Source: Nanobdellota archaeon
Lineage (GTDB): Archaea > Nanobdellota > Nanobdellia > Woesearchaeales > GCA-2686295
Assembly (NCBI GenBank): GCA_018817005.1
Contig: JAHIUF010000086.1
Location: forward strand, 1-46,072
Reading direction: 5' to 3'
DNA: 46,072 bases
Below are positions 8,329-16,873 of the stretch, piece by piece. A program made the translations under genes and the position numbers. The stretch's first letter is position 1. Each line of letters opens with the position of its first letter. The notes under the pieces were generated by a model. The model had not been told where the DNA came from, ran no database searches, and was given only the letters and a program-made list of their open reading frames with translations.

Positions 8329-8994
8329 TTATATTTTTTTTAAGTCGAGAATCAGATTTGTGTATAAGAATAAATCGTGTTGTTCTGTTAATATTTTTTT
8401 TGGTTCAATCTCGATTGTGTAGTGGGAGTATGCATTTATTGTGTTGTAAGCTCTTCTGGCCTGATCACCTAAGACAACAAATCCGAATGGCAAGAATAGT
8501 TTTTCTACTGCTGATCCTAAAACTGTAGCAATTGTCAGATGTCCTGCCATTTTTCCACTTACTCTCACATAATCTTCATCTTTAGGTGTTGGTGCGACAA
8601 TGTTTTTTTTAAGTAGTTCTTGTACTTCTGGTAGATAGTCGCCTCCATGACCAATAAATAGTTTACCTTTTATCGTATTATCAGTTGTTTGAAATTTTAT
8701 TTCGGTTCCAAACCTTAGTTTTTCTTCGTTTAAAACTTCTAAATCTTCAATGTTTTGAATAATTCCTGTTTTGGTTGAAATATGTGTTTTCGTAATTTTT
8801 ATTGGTTTGTAGTTTTCAAATGCTTTTTCTATTTGTCCATATACATTTTTGAAGTCGGTTGTTGTTAGCGGAATACCTATTCTGCTTAGATTGTTAAGTA
8901 TTGGTTGTTTTGTAAAGCTTTTATATTTTATTTTTCGAATGACTTTTTTTTGTTCGTTTTCTTTTTTTTCTTCTGGTTCCATTTTTATTCTCAC
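8329..8994 (-). CDS. Paralogous family protein A, unknown function (221 aa)
   Basis: One of four related proteins encoded side by side; the family is not one I can name. Shared features in order are an N-terminal helical part ending FxxVYxQIEKAFENYKPI, a beta-rich middle with a tract like EDLEVLNEEKLRFGTEIKFQT and the motif GKLFIGHGGDYLP, a moderately hydrophobic stretch (LFLPFGFVVLG), and the signature DQARRAYNTINAYSHYT before the C-terminus. This copy has a longer charged N-terminus (EPEEKKENEQKK) than its sisters. Its ATG overlaps the stop of the preceding gene by 4 bases (ATGA), so it is the third gene of one operon. The hydrophobic stretch may be a membrane contact or simply a buried core. 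Confidence 0.85.
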   Translation of the reverse strand: MRIKMEPEEKKENEQKKVIRKIKYKSFTKQPILNNLSRIGIPLTTTDFKNVYGQIEKAFENYKPIKITKTHISTKTGIIQNIEDLEVLNEEKLRFGTEIKFQTTDNTIKGKLFIGHGGDYLPEVQELLKKNIVAPTPKDEDYVRVSGKMAGHLTIATVLGSAVEKLFLPFGFVVLGDQARRAYNTINAYSHYTIEIEPKKILTEQHDLFLYTNLILDLKKI

Positions 8995-9635
8995 ATGTTT
9001 TTTAGTTCTTTTATTGTTAAAAAATATTTTTCTGCATCTTTTGCTTCCAATTTTTCTTTAGGTAATAACTCGATTGTGTAATGTGCATTGTGATTTATCT
9101 CATTGTACATTCTTCTACCTTGGTCGATTAATGCAGCATACGCGGTTATCGGGTTGAATTTAAATAACATTTTTCCAGCTGTAATGCTGATGTTTGTTCT
9201 TATCCCCAGTAAACCCCATTTTTTTACCAAGTCTTTTGTGTCTCCATCGATAGTGTTTGCTTCGGCTGATTTCCTTTTTGGGTTAAAAACCGGCAGTATA
9301 TCGCCTGGATGTCCTATGTATAAGCATCCTTCAATTGTTTTATCTATTGTTTGAAAGTGTATTTTGCTTTCTATTTTGACAACTCCAGTTTTGTGTCCGA
9401 GATCATTTGGGTCTTTTATTTCTTCTTTTTTAATCCATATTTGTGTGTCTAATGCTTTTATTGGTTGATAATATGTTTTGAATTTTGTTTCTATTGCTTG
9501 GTATATTTCTTGAAATTTTTTGGCGTTTATTGACGTTGCTATTCTTGTTAAGTTTTCGAGAACGCTTCCTTTATCTCCTAATTTTAGCTGATAGTTTGTT
9601 CCTGTGATTACGCTTCTTTTTAGGTATAGGCTCAT
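8991..9635 (-). CDS. Paralogous family protein B, unknown function (214 aa)
   Basis: Second gene of the three-gene paralog operon, joined to both neighbours by 4-base ATGA overlaps. It carries the shared motifs FQEIYQAIETKFKTYYQPI, GCLYIGHPGDILP and DQGRRMYNEINHNAHYTIELLP. Between the last two it has a less hydrophobic segment than its sisters (NISITAGKMLFKFNPITAYAA). There is no signal peptide. Close similarity in length and motif order with varied filler suggests functional divergence after duplication rather than decay. Function unknown. Confidence 0.85.
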   Translation of the reverse strand: MSLYLKRSVITGTNYQLKLGDKGSVLENLTRIATSINAKKFQEIYQAIETKFKTYYQPIKALDTQIWIKKEEIKDPNDLGHKTGVVKIESKIHFQTIDKTIEGCLYIGHPGDILPVFNPKRKSAEANTIDGDTKDLVKKWGLLGIRTNISITAGKMLFKFNPITAYAALIDQGRRMYNEINHNAHYTIELLPKEKLEAKDAEKYFLTIKELKNM

Positions 9636-10273
9636 TTTAAGTATACTCTTAGTTTTGCAAGAACTGTTTGATATTCTTTGTCAAATATGGTTCTTTCATC
9701 ATGTATTGTTAATCTGAGTGTGTGGTGTGCTTTTGCATTCATGCTATTGTATGTTCTTCTTACTTGGTCTGTGATGATTAGCCCGCTGAAAATTGCTTTT
9801 TTTGTTGCGTTTTTTACAATACTTGTTGCAATTGTTCCAAGTCCTAATCTTAGCATTGGTTCTGCGAATTTTTTTACGTATTCATCTTTGTGTCCTTCTA
9901 CAGGTTGTACTTCGAGATATGGCCCGTATTTTAATTCTGGAAGAATATCTCCTAGATGTCCTATGAATAGTAATCCTTCGATGTTGTTATCTTTTGTTTG
10001 AAATTGTATTCTACTGCCAACCATTAGTTTTTCGGGTTTTAAGATTTCTAAATCTTCGATTTTGTCTGCAGTCATATTTTTTGTTTTGATTTTAACAAAT
10101 GTTGGTTCTATTTCTTTGTATGACTGAAATGCTCGTTCTATTTGTTGGTATAGTTTTTGAAATGTTTCGGTATTATGACTTTTCGCAATTTTTGTTAAGT
10201 AATCTGGTATTGTTCCTTTTGCACCTATAGACAGATATCTTGTTCCTTTTATGACACTTACGAGATTTGACAT
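9632..10273 (-). CDS. Paralogous family protein C, unknown function (213 aa)
   Basis: First gene of the three-gene operon, with its own promoter and a strong GGAGGG Shine-Dalgarno before the ATG at 10273. Shared motifs: FQKLYQQIERAFQSYKEI, IEDLEILKPEKLMVGSRIQFQT, GLLFIGHLGDILP, a hydrophobic patch (KKAIFSGLIIT) and DQVRRTYNSMNAKAHHT. The invariant residues across the four paralogs (Gly-His-x-Gly-Asp, Asp-Gln-x-x-Arg-Arg, Tyr-Asn, Asn, His-x-Thr) look like a conserved surface or active site, but no known catalytic pattern is evident. Confidence 0.85.
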   Translation of the reverse strand: MSNLVSVIKGTRYLSIGAKGTIPDYLTKIAKSHNTETFQKLYQQIERAFQSYKEIEPTFVKIKTKNMTADKIEDLEILKPEKLMVGSRIQFQTKDNNIEGLLFIGHLGDILPELKYGPYLEVQPVEGHKDEYVKKFAEPMLRLGLGTIATSIVKNATKKAIFSGLIITDQVRRTYNSMNAKAHHTLRLTIHDERTIFDKEYQTVLAKLRVYLK

Positions 10274-10317
10274 TTTGCCCTCCTATAACTTTTGTTAATT
10301 TAGGAAATGTTGTTTTG

Positions 10318-10359
10318 TATTTAAATCTTGACCTTTTTAATTACTGTGAAAAGGTAATT
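10318..10359 (-). promoter_or_regulatory. Promoter of the three-gene paralog operon
   Basis: A TATA box (TATTTAAATC on the plus strand, 10318-10327) lies about 50 bases before the first ATG. On its upstream side, 11 bases away, is an inverted repeat AATTAC/GTAATT (10339-10359). The sequence and spacing match the promoter of the fourth paralog at 11115-11152, which supports a shared regulator binding upstream of TATA. Confidence 0.6.
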
Positions 10360-10370
10360 TAAGAAGAAAA

Positions 10371-10404
10371 ATAATTTAATAGAAAAAATGTAAAAATAAA
10401 AAAA
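10371..10404 (-). terminator. T-rich terminator candidate after paralog D
   Basis: On the minus strand, the bases after the stop at 10405 are repeated T runs separated by single A or C residues, a typical archaeal terminator pattern. It would isolate paralog D from the downstream operon, which has its own promoter overlapping this region. Confidence 0.5.
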
Positions 10405-11055
10405 TTAGTTTTTTATTGTTTCTACGAATGCTTGGTATTGTGCTGCTTTTGATGCTTCCACTTCTTTTAATGGGGTTAGTTCAAGCGTGAAGTGTGCGTT
10501 TGCATTTAAATCGTTGTATATTCTTCTTCCTTGATCTGCTGCTGCTGCCCATCCTAGTACTGGTATTGAAGCCAAAATCATTGCACCGATAATTCTTCCA
10601 GTGGTTTTCGCTGAATGTTTTAATACTTCTACTTGATCGTATTCAACCACTTTATCTGTTAACCCTTCTTTTAGTAAGGGAATAATGTCTCCTTTGTGTC
10701 CGATGTAGAGTTTTCCTTTTAATGTTTCATCTTCTGTTTCGAATTCTATTCTGCTTCCGACTTTGAGTTTTTCTACTGGTATTTGATCTAAATCGTCAAG
10801 GTTGTTTATGCTTGCAGATTTTGTTTCTATATATGTTTCTGTAACTTCTATTGGTGAATAGAGTTCTTCAAATGCTTCTGAGATTTCATCATATAGATCT
10901 TTAAAACTTTCTGTTGTAAATGGAACTGCGTACGCTGTTAGTTTTTTAGTTATTTTGTTAGCTGTTTCATTATTTTCTAGTTGATCTTGACAGAGTTCGC
11001 TGAGATTATTTGTGTTTGTTCCTTCAATTGTTGTAGGGTTTAGTTTTATAGTCAT
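10405..11055 (-). CDS. Paralogous family protein D, unknown function (216 aa)
   Basis: The fourth paralog, transcribed separately with its own promoter and a GGAGAGGT Shine-Dalgarno. It has the shared order of motifs: FKDLYDEISEAFEELYSPI, LDQIPVEKLKVGSRIEFET, GKLYIGHKGDIIP, a strongly hydrophobic alanine-rich segment (RIIGAMILASIPVLGWAAA) that could cross or insert in a membrane, and DQGRRIYNDLNANAHFTLELTP. It is the most acidic copy and has the clearest hydrophobic segment. Together the four genes make a lineage-level expansion of an undescribed family next to the chaperone and surface-protein loci. Confidence 0.85.
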   Translation of the reverse strand: MTIKLNPTTIEGTNTNNLSELCQDQLENNETANKITKKLTAYAVPFTTESFKDLYDEISEAFEELYSPIEVTETYIETKSASINNLDDLDQIPVEKLKVGSRIEFETEDETLKGKLYIGHKGDIIPLLKEGLTDKVVEYDQVEVLKHSAKTTGRIIGAMILASIPVLGWAAAADQGRRIYNDLNANAHFTLELTPLKEVEASKAAQYQAFVETIKN

Positions 11056-11114
11056 TTTTTTTACCTCTCCGGATTTGTTAAATATTTTCTTTGTTTTTTG
11101 GGAATGGATTCACA

Positions 11115-11152
11115 TATTTAAATCTTTCTATTTTTAATCACTATTAAGTGAT
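11115..11152 (-). promoter_or_regulatory. Promoter of paralog D
   Basis: A TATA box (TATTTAAATC on the plus strand, 11115-11124) is followed on its upstream side, after 12 bases, by the inverted repeat ATCACTATTAAGTGAT (11137-11152). It closely resembles the promoter at 10318-10359, including the shared TTTTTAAT block. Confidence 0.6.
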
Positions 11153-11199
11153 AAAGTAATTTGTTTTTGTTGTGGTTTACAAAATAGAATAAAAACAAA

Positions 11200-11232
11200 G
11201 AAGATAAGAAAAGAAATTAAAAAATAAAAAAT
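11200..11232 (-). terminator. T-rich terminator candidate after the surface operon
   Basis: On the minus strand, the sequence after the stop of the 1662-aa gene is a series of T runs (TTTTTTATTTTTTAATTTC and more), consistent with archaeal termination of the long operon. Confidence 0.5.
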
Positions 11233-14200
11233 TTATTTTCTATACTTTTTCAAGTAAGGAGCCATCTGTTCTTCAGTCCAGCCAGTCTTCAAAAGAGTTC
11301 CTTTAATATCCTTTTCAGTCAAGCCACGCTCAAAATGAGTTTTTATAAAACTCTCCAGCTTCTCATACTGTTGATTGGCTTTATTAGCTTTTTCACTCTC
11401 TTTATCAACTGATGCGTCATCATTTTTTGCTTCTTTTTTAGCTTTTGGTTTAAAAAAGTTACATATAGAACAACCCTTTTTCTTCTTTTCTTCAAGGAAG
11501 ACGAAAACAACAATTATCACTGCAACAATTATTACAACAATCCAAAGAATCATAGCGACAGGTGGCTCTTTAATAGTTGATTCATCTTTACCTGCTTCTG
11601 TTTCCTCATCATCTTCATGAGCTGGTTGTATATCATCTTCCGGTTGTATTTCAGTAGTTGGTTCAATTTCTTCTTCAGGAGTCGCCTCTGTTTCATGAAC
11701 AACGACATCTCTTTCTCCAATAGCAAAATAACTCATACCAGGACTTATTGCTTTGAAATAAATATAGTCACTATCTTCACTTTCAATGCTTGTTTCAAGT
11801 TCATTCCAAGAACTATCAGCAAATCTCATTAAGACAATGTTTATTTTTCCAACAGAATTCTCAGACAACCAAGATTTCTCAACCTTAAAACCAATAGTAA
11901 AACCAGTAATGTCAGCGTCATTAATATTGGTCTTAGTCAAGCTTAGATACTTGTAAGCTTTGTTTTTTATAGCTCCAGCAGTTGCAGGTGCAGCAGATAA
12001 TGCTTTAATATCTATCTTAGCGCCAGAAATGTCATTGAGTGTTTCAAAACTCAAAGAATTAACTGGCAAGTTTGCAACTGAAATTGAAATTTTTTCAGTT
12101 GAACCTGCAGGAATCTCATTCCAAACTTTAGCATAAACAGGTGTTGTAGCAATAACAACTCCACCACCAGTCGTTCCAGAACCAACATTAACTGAGAATG
12201 TAATGGTTGAAGATACATTGTTCTCATTACCACTCAAGTCTTTACATCTAACATAAAATGTTTCTGAACTTGAATCTGCAGAGTACGAAACTGTGGCGCT
12301 ATGACTTGTTGTGCCATTACCATCAAAAACAGAAGTCATGGAACTGAAAACCCTATTATTAGCATAGTATCTACACTCAGCCTTTTCATTAGTCGTTGTT
12401 GATAAAGTCACAGTCTTTGTAGAACTGCTAGTAGATTGTTCTCCTGTAGGGCCTGTTGATAAAATCACAGGTGCAACACTATCAGATACATTGACAGTAT
12501 AACTTTGAGTTCCTGTTCTGTTATTCTGATCAGTACAATTAACAATCAAAGTATATACATCATCTCTAACATCACTAATATTAACCGTGTATGTATATTT
12601 AGTTGAAGAACCAATTCTCGTAAAATCAATTAAGTCAGGAGTTCCATAAATGCTGGAATTCAACTGGTACCAACAGAAATTTGTTGAACGAGGATTTGCT
12701 TCATACACATCAAAAGTCAAAGTCATGATGCTGTTATCAGCAACACTATCATTAATTGGGCTTGTAATATTTACAACAGGCGCGGTAGTATCATTTGCAA
12801 GTGCAGCACCAGAGAAGTGCGGTATGTAAACAGTTACGTTAGTTGTTGTGTTAAGATAACACATGTTGGTTGTTGTGATTGCTCCTGATGGAGCGCCACC
12901 TGTACATAGAGATAACCCATAAACAGTATTACCATCATCATCAGCGATGAATAATACATCTCTGCTTGATAATGCTTCACTGAAAGTTATGACTGCTCCC
13001 CTTCTATAAGCGTTTTCAGCCAAGAAATTTGAAGCGCTTTGAAACAATACTAATTTTTGAATGGTTGTTCCAGCTCTTTGAGTTGCAATTGTACCCTTGC
13101 TTGAACTCTCATTTGATTCAATGGTGAACAATTGATTCCAGTTGGCATCAAGACCGCTAAATTCTGGAATTTTAACACCTATAGTGACTCCTGAAACGTT
13201 TAAATCCATCTCAATATTTAAAGTTTTATTAACAAGAGTTGTGTTGCTAGTAAGGTCGGTTGTGTTCTCCTTAACTCTGAAACCAGTCATCAAAGACGAC
13301 CCAACACTAGTTCTTATGGTGTTTGCAACCTGAGATAAATTAACAGGTCTGTTCACTCTGAAAGTTTTAGAAACACTTATAGCACTATTTGAAGCTTCAT
13401 CAATAGCTGTGAAAACTGCTGTATGAAGACCTGCTTGTATGTTTGCAATAGTCAAAGTTACAGTTCCACTGCTAGTAGTTCCAGCAGTCCATGAACCGCT
13501 ATCAACAGAGATGTTTGCCATTGAAAGATTTACTTCAACAATAGTCATGTTAAAAGTCACGTTTCCATCAGCATTAGTTATAGTTAAATTATTTGTTGGA
13601 TAATTTACAGTAATTACTGGCAAGACATTATCAACAGTATAAGTGTAACTGTTATTAGTTCCAACATTTCCTGCGTTGTCAGTAACTGTAATGTTAACAT
13701 AACCATCAGCAGTAGTTGTTCCTAAACCCGTCCAGAAAGATCCATTCCATAAAAGACTGTTTCCTTCAACAACAACAGATGCAATAGTCGTGTTGTCTTC
13801 ATTCGTGATATTGACGATGTACGAAACGCTCTGAGTGCTCTTGATATAATAATCATCAAGAACTACAGAACTAACAACAGGCGCAGTATCATCTATTATG
13901 AAAGTTACAGAGTTATCGGTTGCAGTATTTCCTGCTTTGTCTGTTACAACAATATTAAGAGGACTTGTTGTCAGAGAGATTGTTCCAGTCCAAATATCAC
14001 CGCTTCTAGTAAGATTAACGCCTTCAGCAGAAACAATTAAAATATTTGTATCTGTAGCATTAACTGTTACAGTTGCATTTGTGTTATTTTGAACATAGTT
14101 GCTTGATAGCGCTACTGAGTTAATAACTGGTTTTGTATCATCAACAGTAATTGTTAATGTTGTTGTACTATTAACATTAGTGACACTATCTGTTGCTACA

Positions 14201-16221
14201 AAAGTCAGAACGCATGCGCCATCACTTATGCAACCAAAATCAGAAGTTGCATTAGTTGTTGACCAAACACTTCCTGATTGACTCATAGATGTGCCATTAA
14301 CAAGAACGCTTAAAACATTATTTGTATCTGTTGCATTAACTGAAATAGTTATGCTGTTTGTACTATTAACAATGTTATCAGAATCACTTGTGTTTGCACT
14401 GAAAACTGCAGGTGCAGTATCATCGACAGTTATTGTCAAAGTTGTAGAGCTATTAGTGTTGGTGGCATTATCAGTTGCGACAAAAGTAAGAACACATGCT
14501 CCATCACTTGTGCATCCAAAATCAGCAGTTGTATTAACTGTTGACCAGATGTTTCCAGCAATATTAGTCATTGAAGTTCCATTAACAACAACCGAGACAA
14601 TTCCAACAGAATCAGTTACGTTAACAGTGATATTTATTGAATCACTGCTTTTTACTTTATTATCAGAATCATCTGTGTTAGCACCAAAAACAGCAGGTGC
14701 AGTGTCATCAACAGTGAAAGTGTACTCTGTGGAATCATTGATGTTACCTGCAATATCCACAGCTTTGAATTTAATAGTACAAGAACCTTCTGAACAACCA
14801 AGTTCTGCGGGAGTTGCTGTAGCCTGGTAGTTTGTGACAGATGAATCGTTTAACATAGAAACTTCTGTACCATTAACACCCACAGTTACAATTAATCCTG
14901 CTTGATTAACATCCGTAACAAGTGCATCAATAATGATGTTTGTTGTGCTTTTTACGATGTTATCATTTTCGCTAATATTAACACTAAGGACGGGAACACT
15001 CGGAACAGTGTCATCAACAGAGTAGGTGAAGTTCTCCTGAATGTATTGTCCATTAGTGTCATTTGCAAAAACAGTAATAGTATAAACCTCGTTTTCATCC
15101 CATGAAGAAGGACTAATACTGTAAGACCAAGAAGTTCCAACAGATGTGGAATTTGTTTGATTATCAGATTGTTGAATTACTGATAAATTGTAAACTCTGT
15201 ACCAAACAGTGTCCATAGCAGTACCTGATGCGATAGAGAAATTGATAAATACACTTGACATAACAATAGAACCACTACTAGTTATTGCAGTAATCGTGGG
15301 TCTTTCCGAAGGAGTGCCTGAGACGACATTTGAAAAATTTCCGTTATTACCGTCATCATCAAAAGCTCTAACCTTATAATAATATGGCTGGTTGTTATCA
15401 AGACCAGTGTATGTGATGTTTAAAATAGAACTGGAAGTTGTGTTTAACAAAGTCCATGAATCACTAGAGTTACCAAATACATGATAACCAAGAAGGTCAG
15501 ATGCATTAGCAGTTACAGCACTCCATGATAAAAATACTGTTTGATTGCTTGCAAGAACACTAGGAGTTGAGACTTGACCAGGAGCAACACTATCTTGTGG
15601 AACTCTTGTCGTAGTTGTATTAGAAGCATAGTTTGGTGTTGAATCATAAGCTGAAATCTTATAAGTATATGTTTGTCCGTTTGTAAGTCCGGAATCCAAA
15701 TAGCTATTATTTGATTTTGGGGTTATTGTAGCTATTAATGTTCCATCTTTGTACAATTTATATCCTTGAGTATCGTCTGTGTTTGCAGTCCAAGAAAGAT
15801 TCAATTGGTTTCCAGTATTGATTACTGTTGCTGTGAGTCCTATAACTGCAGAAGGTGCTTGGTAATCTGTTAACACGATATTGTCGGGATAATTTGAACC
15901 TTTTTGGACATTGGTTTTTAATACAGTGCCGTAATGTCCTGATTGGTTAACAATAAGTGTTACATTATCTCCCACTAGATATTCGGATGTGTTGAGTGTT
16001 ACTTGATATGAACCAGACCCAATAGTTTGTCCTATAGTCCCTTTTTGTACTCCACCAATCCATGCAGTAACATTAAATCCTGCTCCAACTCTTGAGTTGT
16101 TGCTGTAATTTACATAACCATAGATATTTGCATCTATATCTGGTGGTGCTTGTGCTAAAACAAAAATGGCAGATAATACCATTACTATTACAAATAATAC
16201 TGTGTTGAGTTTTTTATTCAT
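11233..16221 (-). CDS. Membrane-anchored surface protein with Fn3/Ig-like repeats and PGF-pre-PGF domain (1662 aa)
   Basis: A secreted, membrane-anchored surface protein. Residues 1-24 are a signal peptide. Residues about 30-105 form a carboxypeptidase-regulatory-like beta domain, followed by two fibronectin type III domains. A chain of Ig-like repeats of about 95 residues comes next, each ending in a VDDTAP-type linker; two adjacent repeats are nearly identical. A domain near residues 1370-1500 (VWNEIPAGSTEKISI through SPGMSYFAIGE) resembles the PGF-pre-PGF domain of archaeal surface proteins. An acidic stalk, one transmembrane helix (about 1566-1590) and a cytoplasmic tail follow. The tail ends in a helical motif (RGLTEKDIKGTLLKTGWTEEQM). 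N-x-S/T sequons are abundant, as in N-glycosylated archaeal proteins. The start has an AGGGG Shine-Dalgarno. Last gene of the operon; an adhesin or S-layer-associated role is inferred. Confidence 0.93.
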   Translation of the reverse strand: MNKKLNTVLFVIVMVLSAIFVLAQAPPDIDANIYGYVNYSNNSRVGAGFNVTAWIGGVQKGTIGQTIGSGSYQVTLNTSEYLVGDNVTLIVNQSGHYGTVLKTNVQKGSNYPDNIVLTDYQAPSAVIGLTATVINTGNQLNLSWTANTDDTQGYKLYKDGTLIATITPKSNNSYLDSGLTNGQTYTYKISAYDSTPNYASNTTTTRVPQDSVAPGQVSTPSVLASNQTVFLSWSAVTANASDLLGYHVFGNSSDSWTLLNTTSSSILNITYTGLDNNQPYYYKVRAFDDDGNNGNFSNVVSGTPSERPTITAITSSGSIVMSSVFINFSIASGTAMDTVWYRVYNLSVIQQSDNQTNSTSVGTSWSYSISPSSWDENEVYTITVFANDTNGQYIQENFTYSVDDTVPSVPVLSVNISENDNIVKSTTNIIIDALVTDVNQAGLIVTVGVNGTEVSMLNDSSVTNYQATATPAELGCSEGSCTIKFKAVDIAGNINDSTEYTFTVDDTAPAVFGANTDDSDNKVKSSDSINITVNVTDSVGIVSVVVNGTSMTNIAGNIWSTVNTTADFGCTSDGACVLTFVATDNATNTNSSTTLTITVDDTAPAVFSANTSDSDNIVNSTNSITISVNATDTNNVLSVLVNGTSMSQSGSVWSTTNATSDFGCISDGACVLTFVATDSVTNVNSTTTLTITVDDTKPVINSVALSSNYVQNNTNATVTVNATDTNILIVSAEGVNLTRSGDIWTGTISLTTSPLNIVVTDKAGNTATDNSVTFIIDDTAPVVSSVVLDDYYIKSTQSVSYIVNITNEDNTTIASVVVEGNSLLWNGSFWTGLGTTTADGYVNITVTDNAGNVGTNNSYTYTVDNVLPVITVNYPTNNLTITNADGNVTFNMTIVEVNLSMANISVDSGSWTAGTTSSGTVTLTIANIQAGLHTAVFTAIDEASNSAISVSKTFRVNRPVNLSQVANTIRTSVGSSLMTGFRVKENTTDLTSNTTLVNKTLNIEMDLNVSGVTIGVKIPEFSGLDANWNQLFTIESNESSSKGTIATQRAGTTIQKLVLFQSASNFLAENAYRRGAVITFSEALSSRDVLFIADDDGNTVYGLSLCTGGAPSGAITTTNMCYLNTTTNVTVYIPHFSGAALANDTTAPVVNITSPINDSVADNSIMTLTFDVYEANPRSTNFCWYQLNSSIYGTPDLIDFTRIGSSTKYTYTVNISDVRDDVYTLIVNCTDQNNRTGTQSYTVNVSDSVAPVILSTGPTGEQSTSSSTKTVTLSTTTNEKAECRYYANNRVFSSMTSVFDGNGTTSHSATVSYSADSSSETFYVRCKDLSGNENNVSSTITFSVNVGSGTTGGGVVIATTPVYAKVWNEIPAGSTEKISISVANLPVNSLSFETLNDISGAKIDIKALSAAPATAGAIKNKAYKYLSLTKTNINDADITGFTIGFKVEKSWLSENSVGKINIVLMRFADSSWNELETSIESEDSDYIYFKAISPGMSYFAIGERDVVVHETEATPEEEIEPTTEIQPEDDIQPAHEDDEETEAGKDESTIKEPPVAMILWIVVIIVAVIIVVFVFLEEKKKKGCSICNFFKPKAKKEAKNDDASVDKESEKANKANQQYEKLESFIKTHFERGLTEKDIKGTLLKTGWTEEQMAPYLKKYRK
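14139..14720. repeat. Internal tandem repeats in the 1662-aa gene
   Basis: Similar DNA recurs at about 14139, 14421 and 14706 (periods 282 and 285 bases, i.e. 94-95 residues). The first two units are nearly the same along their length, including the GACVLTF and VDDTAP segments, while the third start marks a more diverged unit. This reflects recent Ig-repeat duplication and is a likely site of copy-number change. Confidence 0.8.
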
Positions 16222-16230
16222 TTTGTCCCC

Positions 16231-16866
16231 TCATTTCCTCTTTTTTATTATTCTGAAAAAAATAATTATGATTATTATAACTAATATTATAGCTATTATA
16301 TATGGTGCTAATTTGTTATTGTTTTTGACTTCATCTTTTTTTTCTGTTATGTCATCCATTAAGTTTCCTTCTTCTGTTAAATTATCATTATTTTCAATCA
16401 ATTGTTCTGTTGAATTAATTTGTTCTTCTCCTTCTTGAGTTTGATTAATTATTTCTTCACTTTCATTTTCTAAAGTTTCAACTTCTGGAACTATGCTTTC
16501 TGATGATGAACTGCTTGTTTCTTTTGGAATTGTTAAGTCAACAATTGTATTTCCAAAATCTGAAACTGTTATGGTTTTGATTATTGAACCTTCATATTTG
16601 AATTCAACTCTGTCACCAATTACTAAACCATCTTTTACACTAGTGTCAGGATTATCAGCGTCAAATCTTATATTATAAACTCCTGAAGCATCAGTGGTTG
16701 TATCTTTTGTTTCAATATTTGATACTGCTGTGATTACTTCATTTGCAGCAACTGCATCATCAGAGCCTTTGACTGTGCCTATGAAAGATACTGGTATTTG
16801 TGGAATGGCATAAATCATGTTTATGCTTAAAATCAATATAAAAAATAAAAAAATTATTCTTTTCAT
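16231..16866 (-). CDS. Small membrane-anchored surface protein with a Cna/carboxypeptidase-like beta domain (211 aa)
   Basis: Signal peptide at residues 1-20, then one beta-sandwich (about residues 24-110) of the carboxypeptidase-regulatory or Cna-B-like kind, starting PVSFIGTVKGSDDAV with the conserved ASGVYNI turn. An acidic Ser/Glu/Asn-rich stalk and one C-terminal transmembrane helix (about 187-206) follow, with a short basic cytoplasmic end, so the domain is displayed outside the cell. The start has a GAGGAAA Shine-Dalgarno and lies 7 bases after the previous stop; the next gene starts 9 bases after its own stop. The domain resembles the N-terminal domain of the next protein in the operon, suggesting shared ancestry or stacking. 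Confidence 0.88.
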   Translation of the reverse strand: MKRIIFLFFILILSINMIYAIPQIPVSFIGTVKGSDDAVAANEVITAVSNIETKDTTTDASGVYNIRFDADNPDTSVKDGLVIGDRVEFKYEGSIIKTITVSDFGNTIVDLTIPKETSSSSSESIVPEVETLENESEEIINQTQEGEEQINSTEQLIENNDNLTEEGNLMDDITEKKDEVKNNNKLAPYIIAIILVIIIIIIFFRIIKKRK

Positions 16867-16873
16867 TTTTTCC

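Noticed and set aside
14291-14830. Open frame of 179 codons opposite the Ig repeats
   Set aside because: It mirrors the repetitive surface gene and has no own signals; a shadow of the real coding strand.
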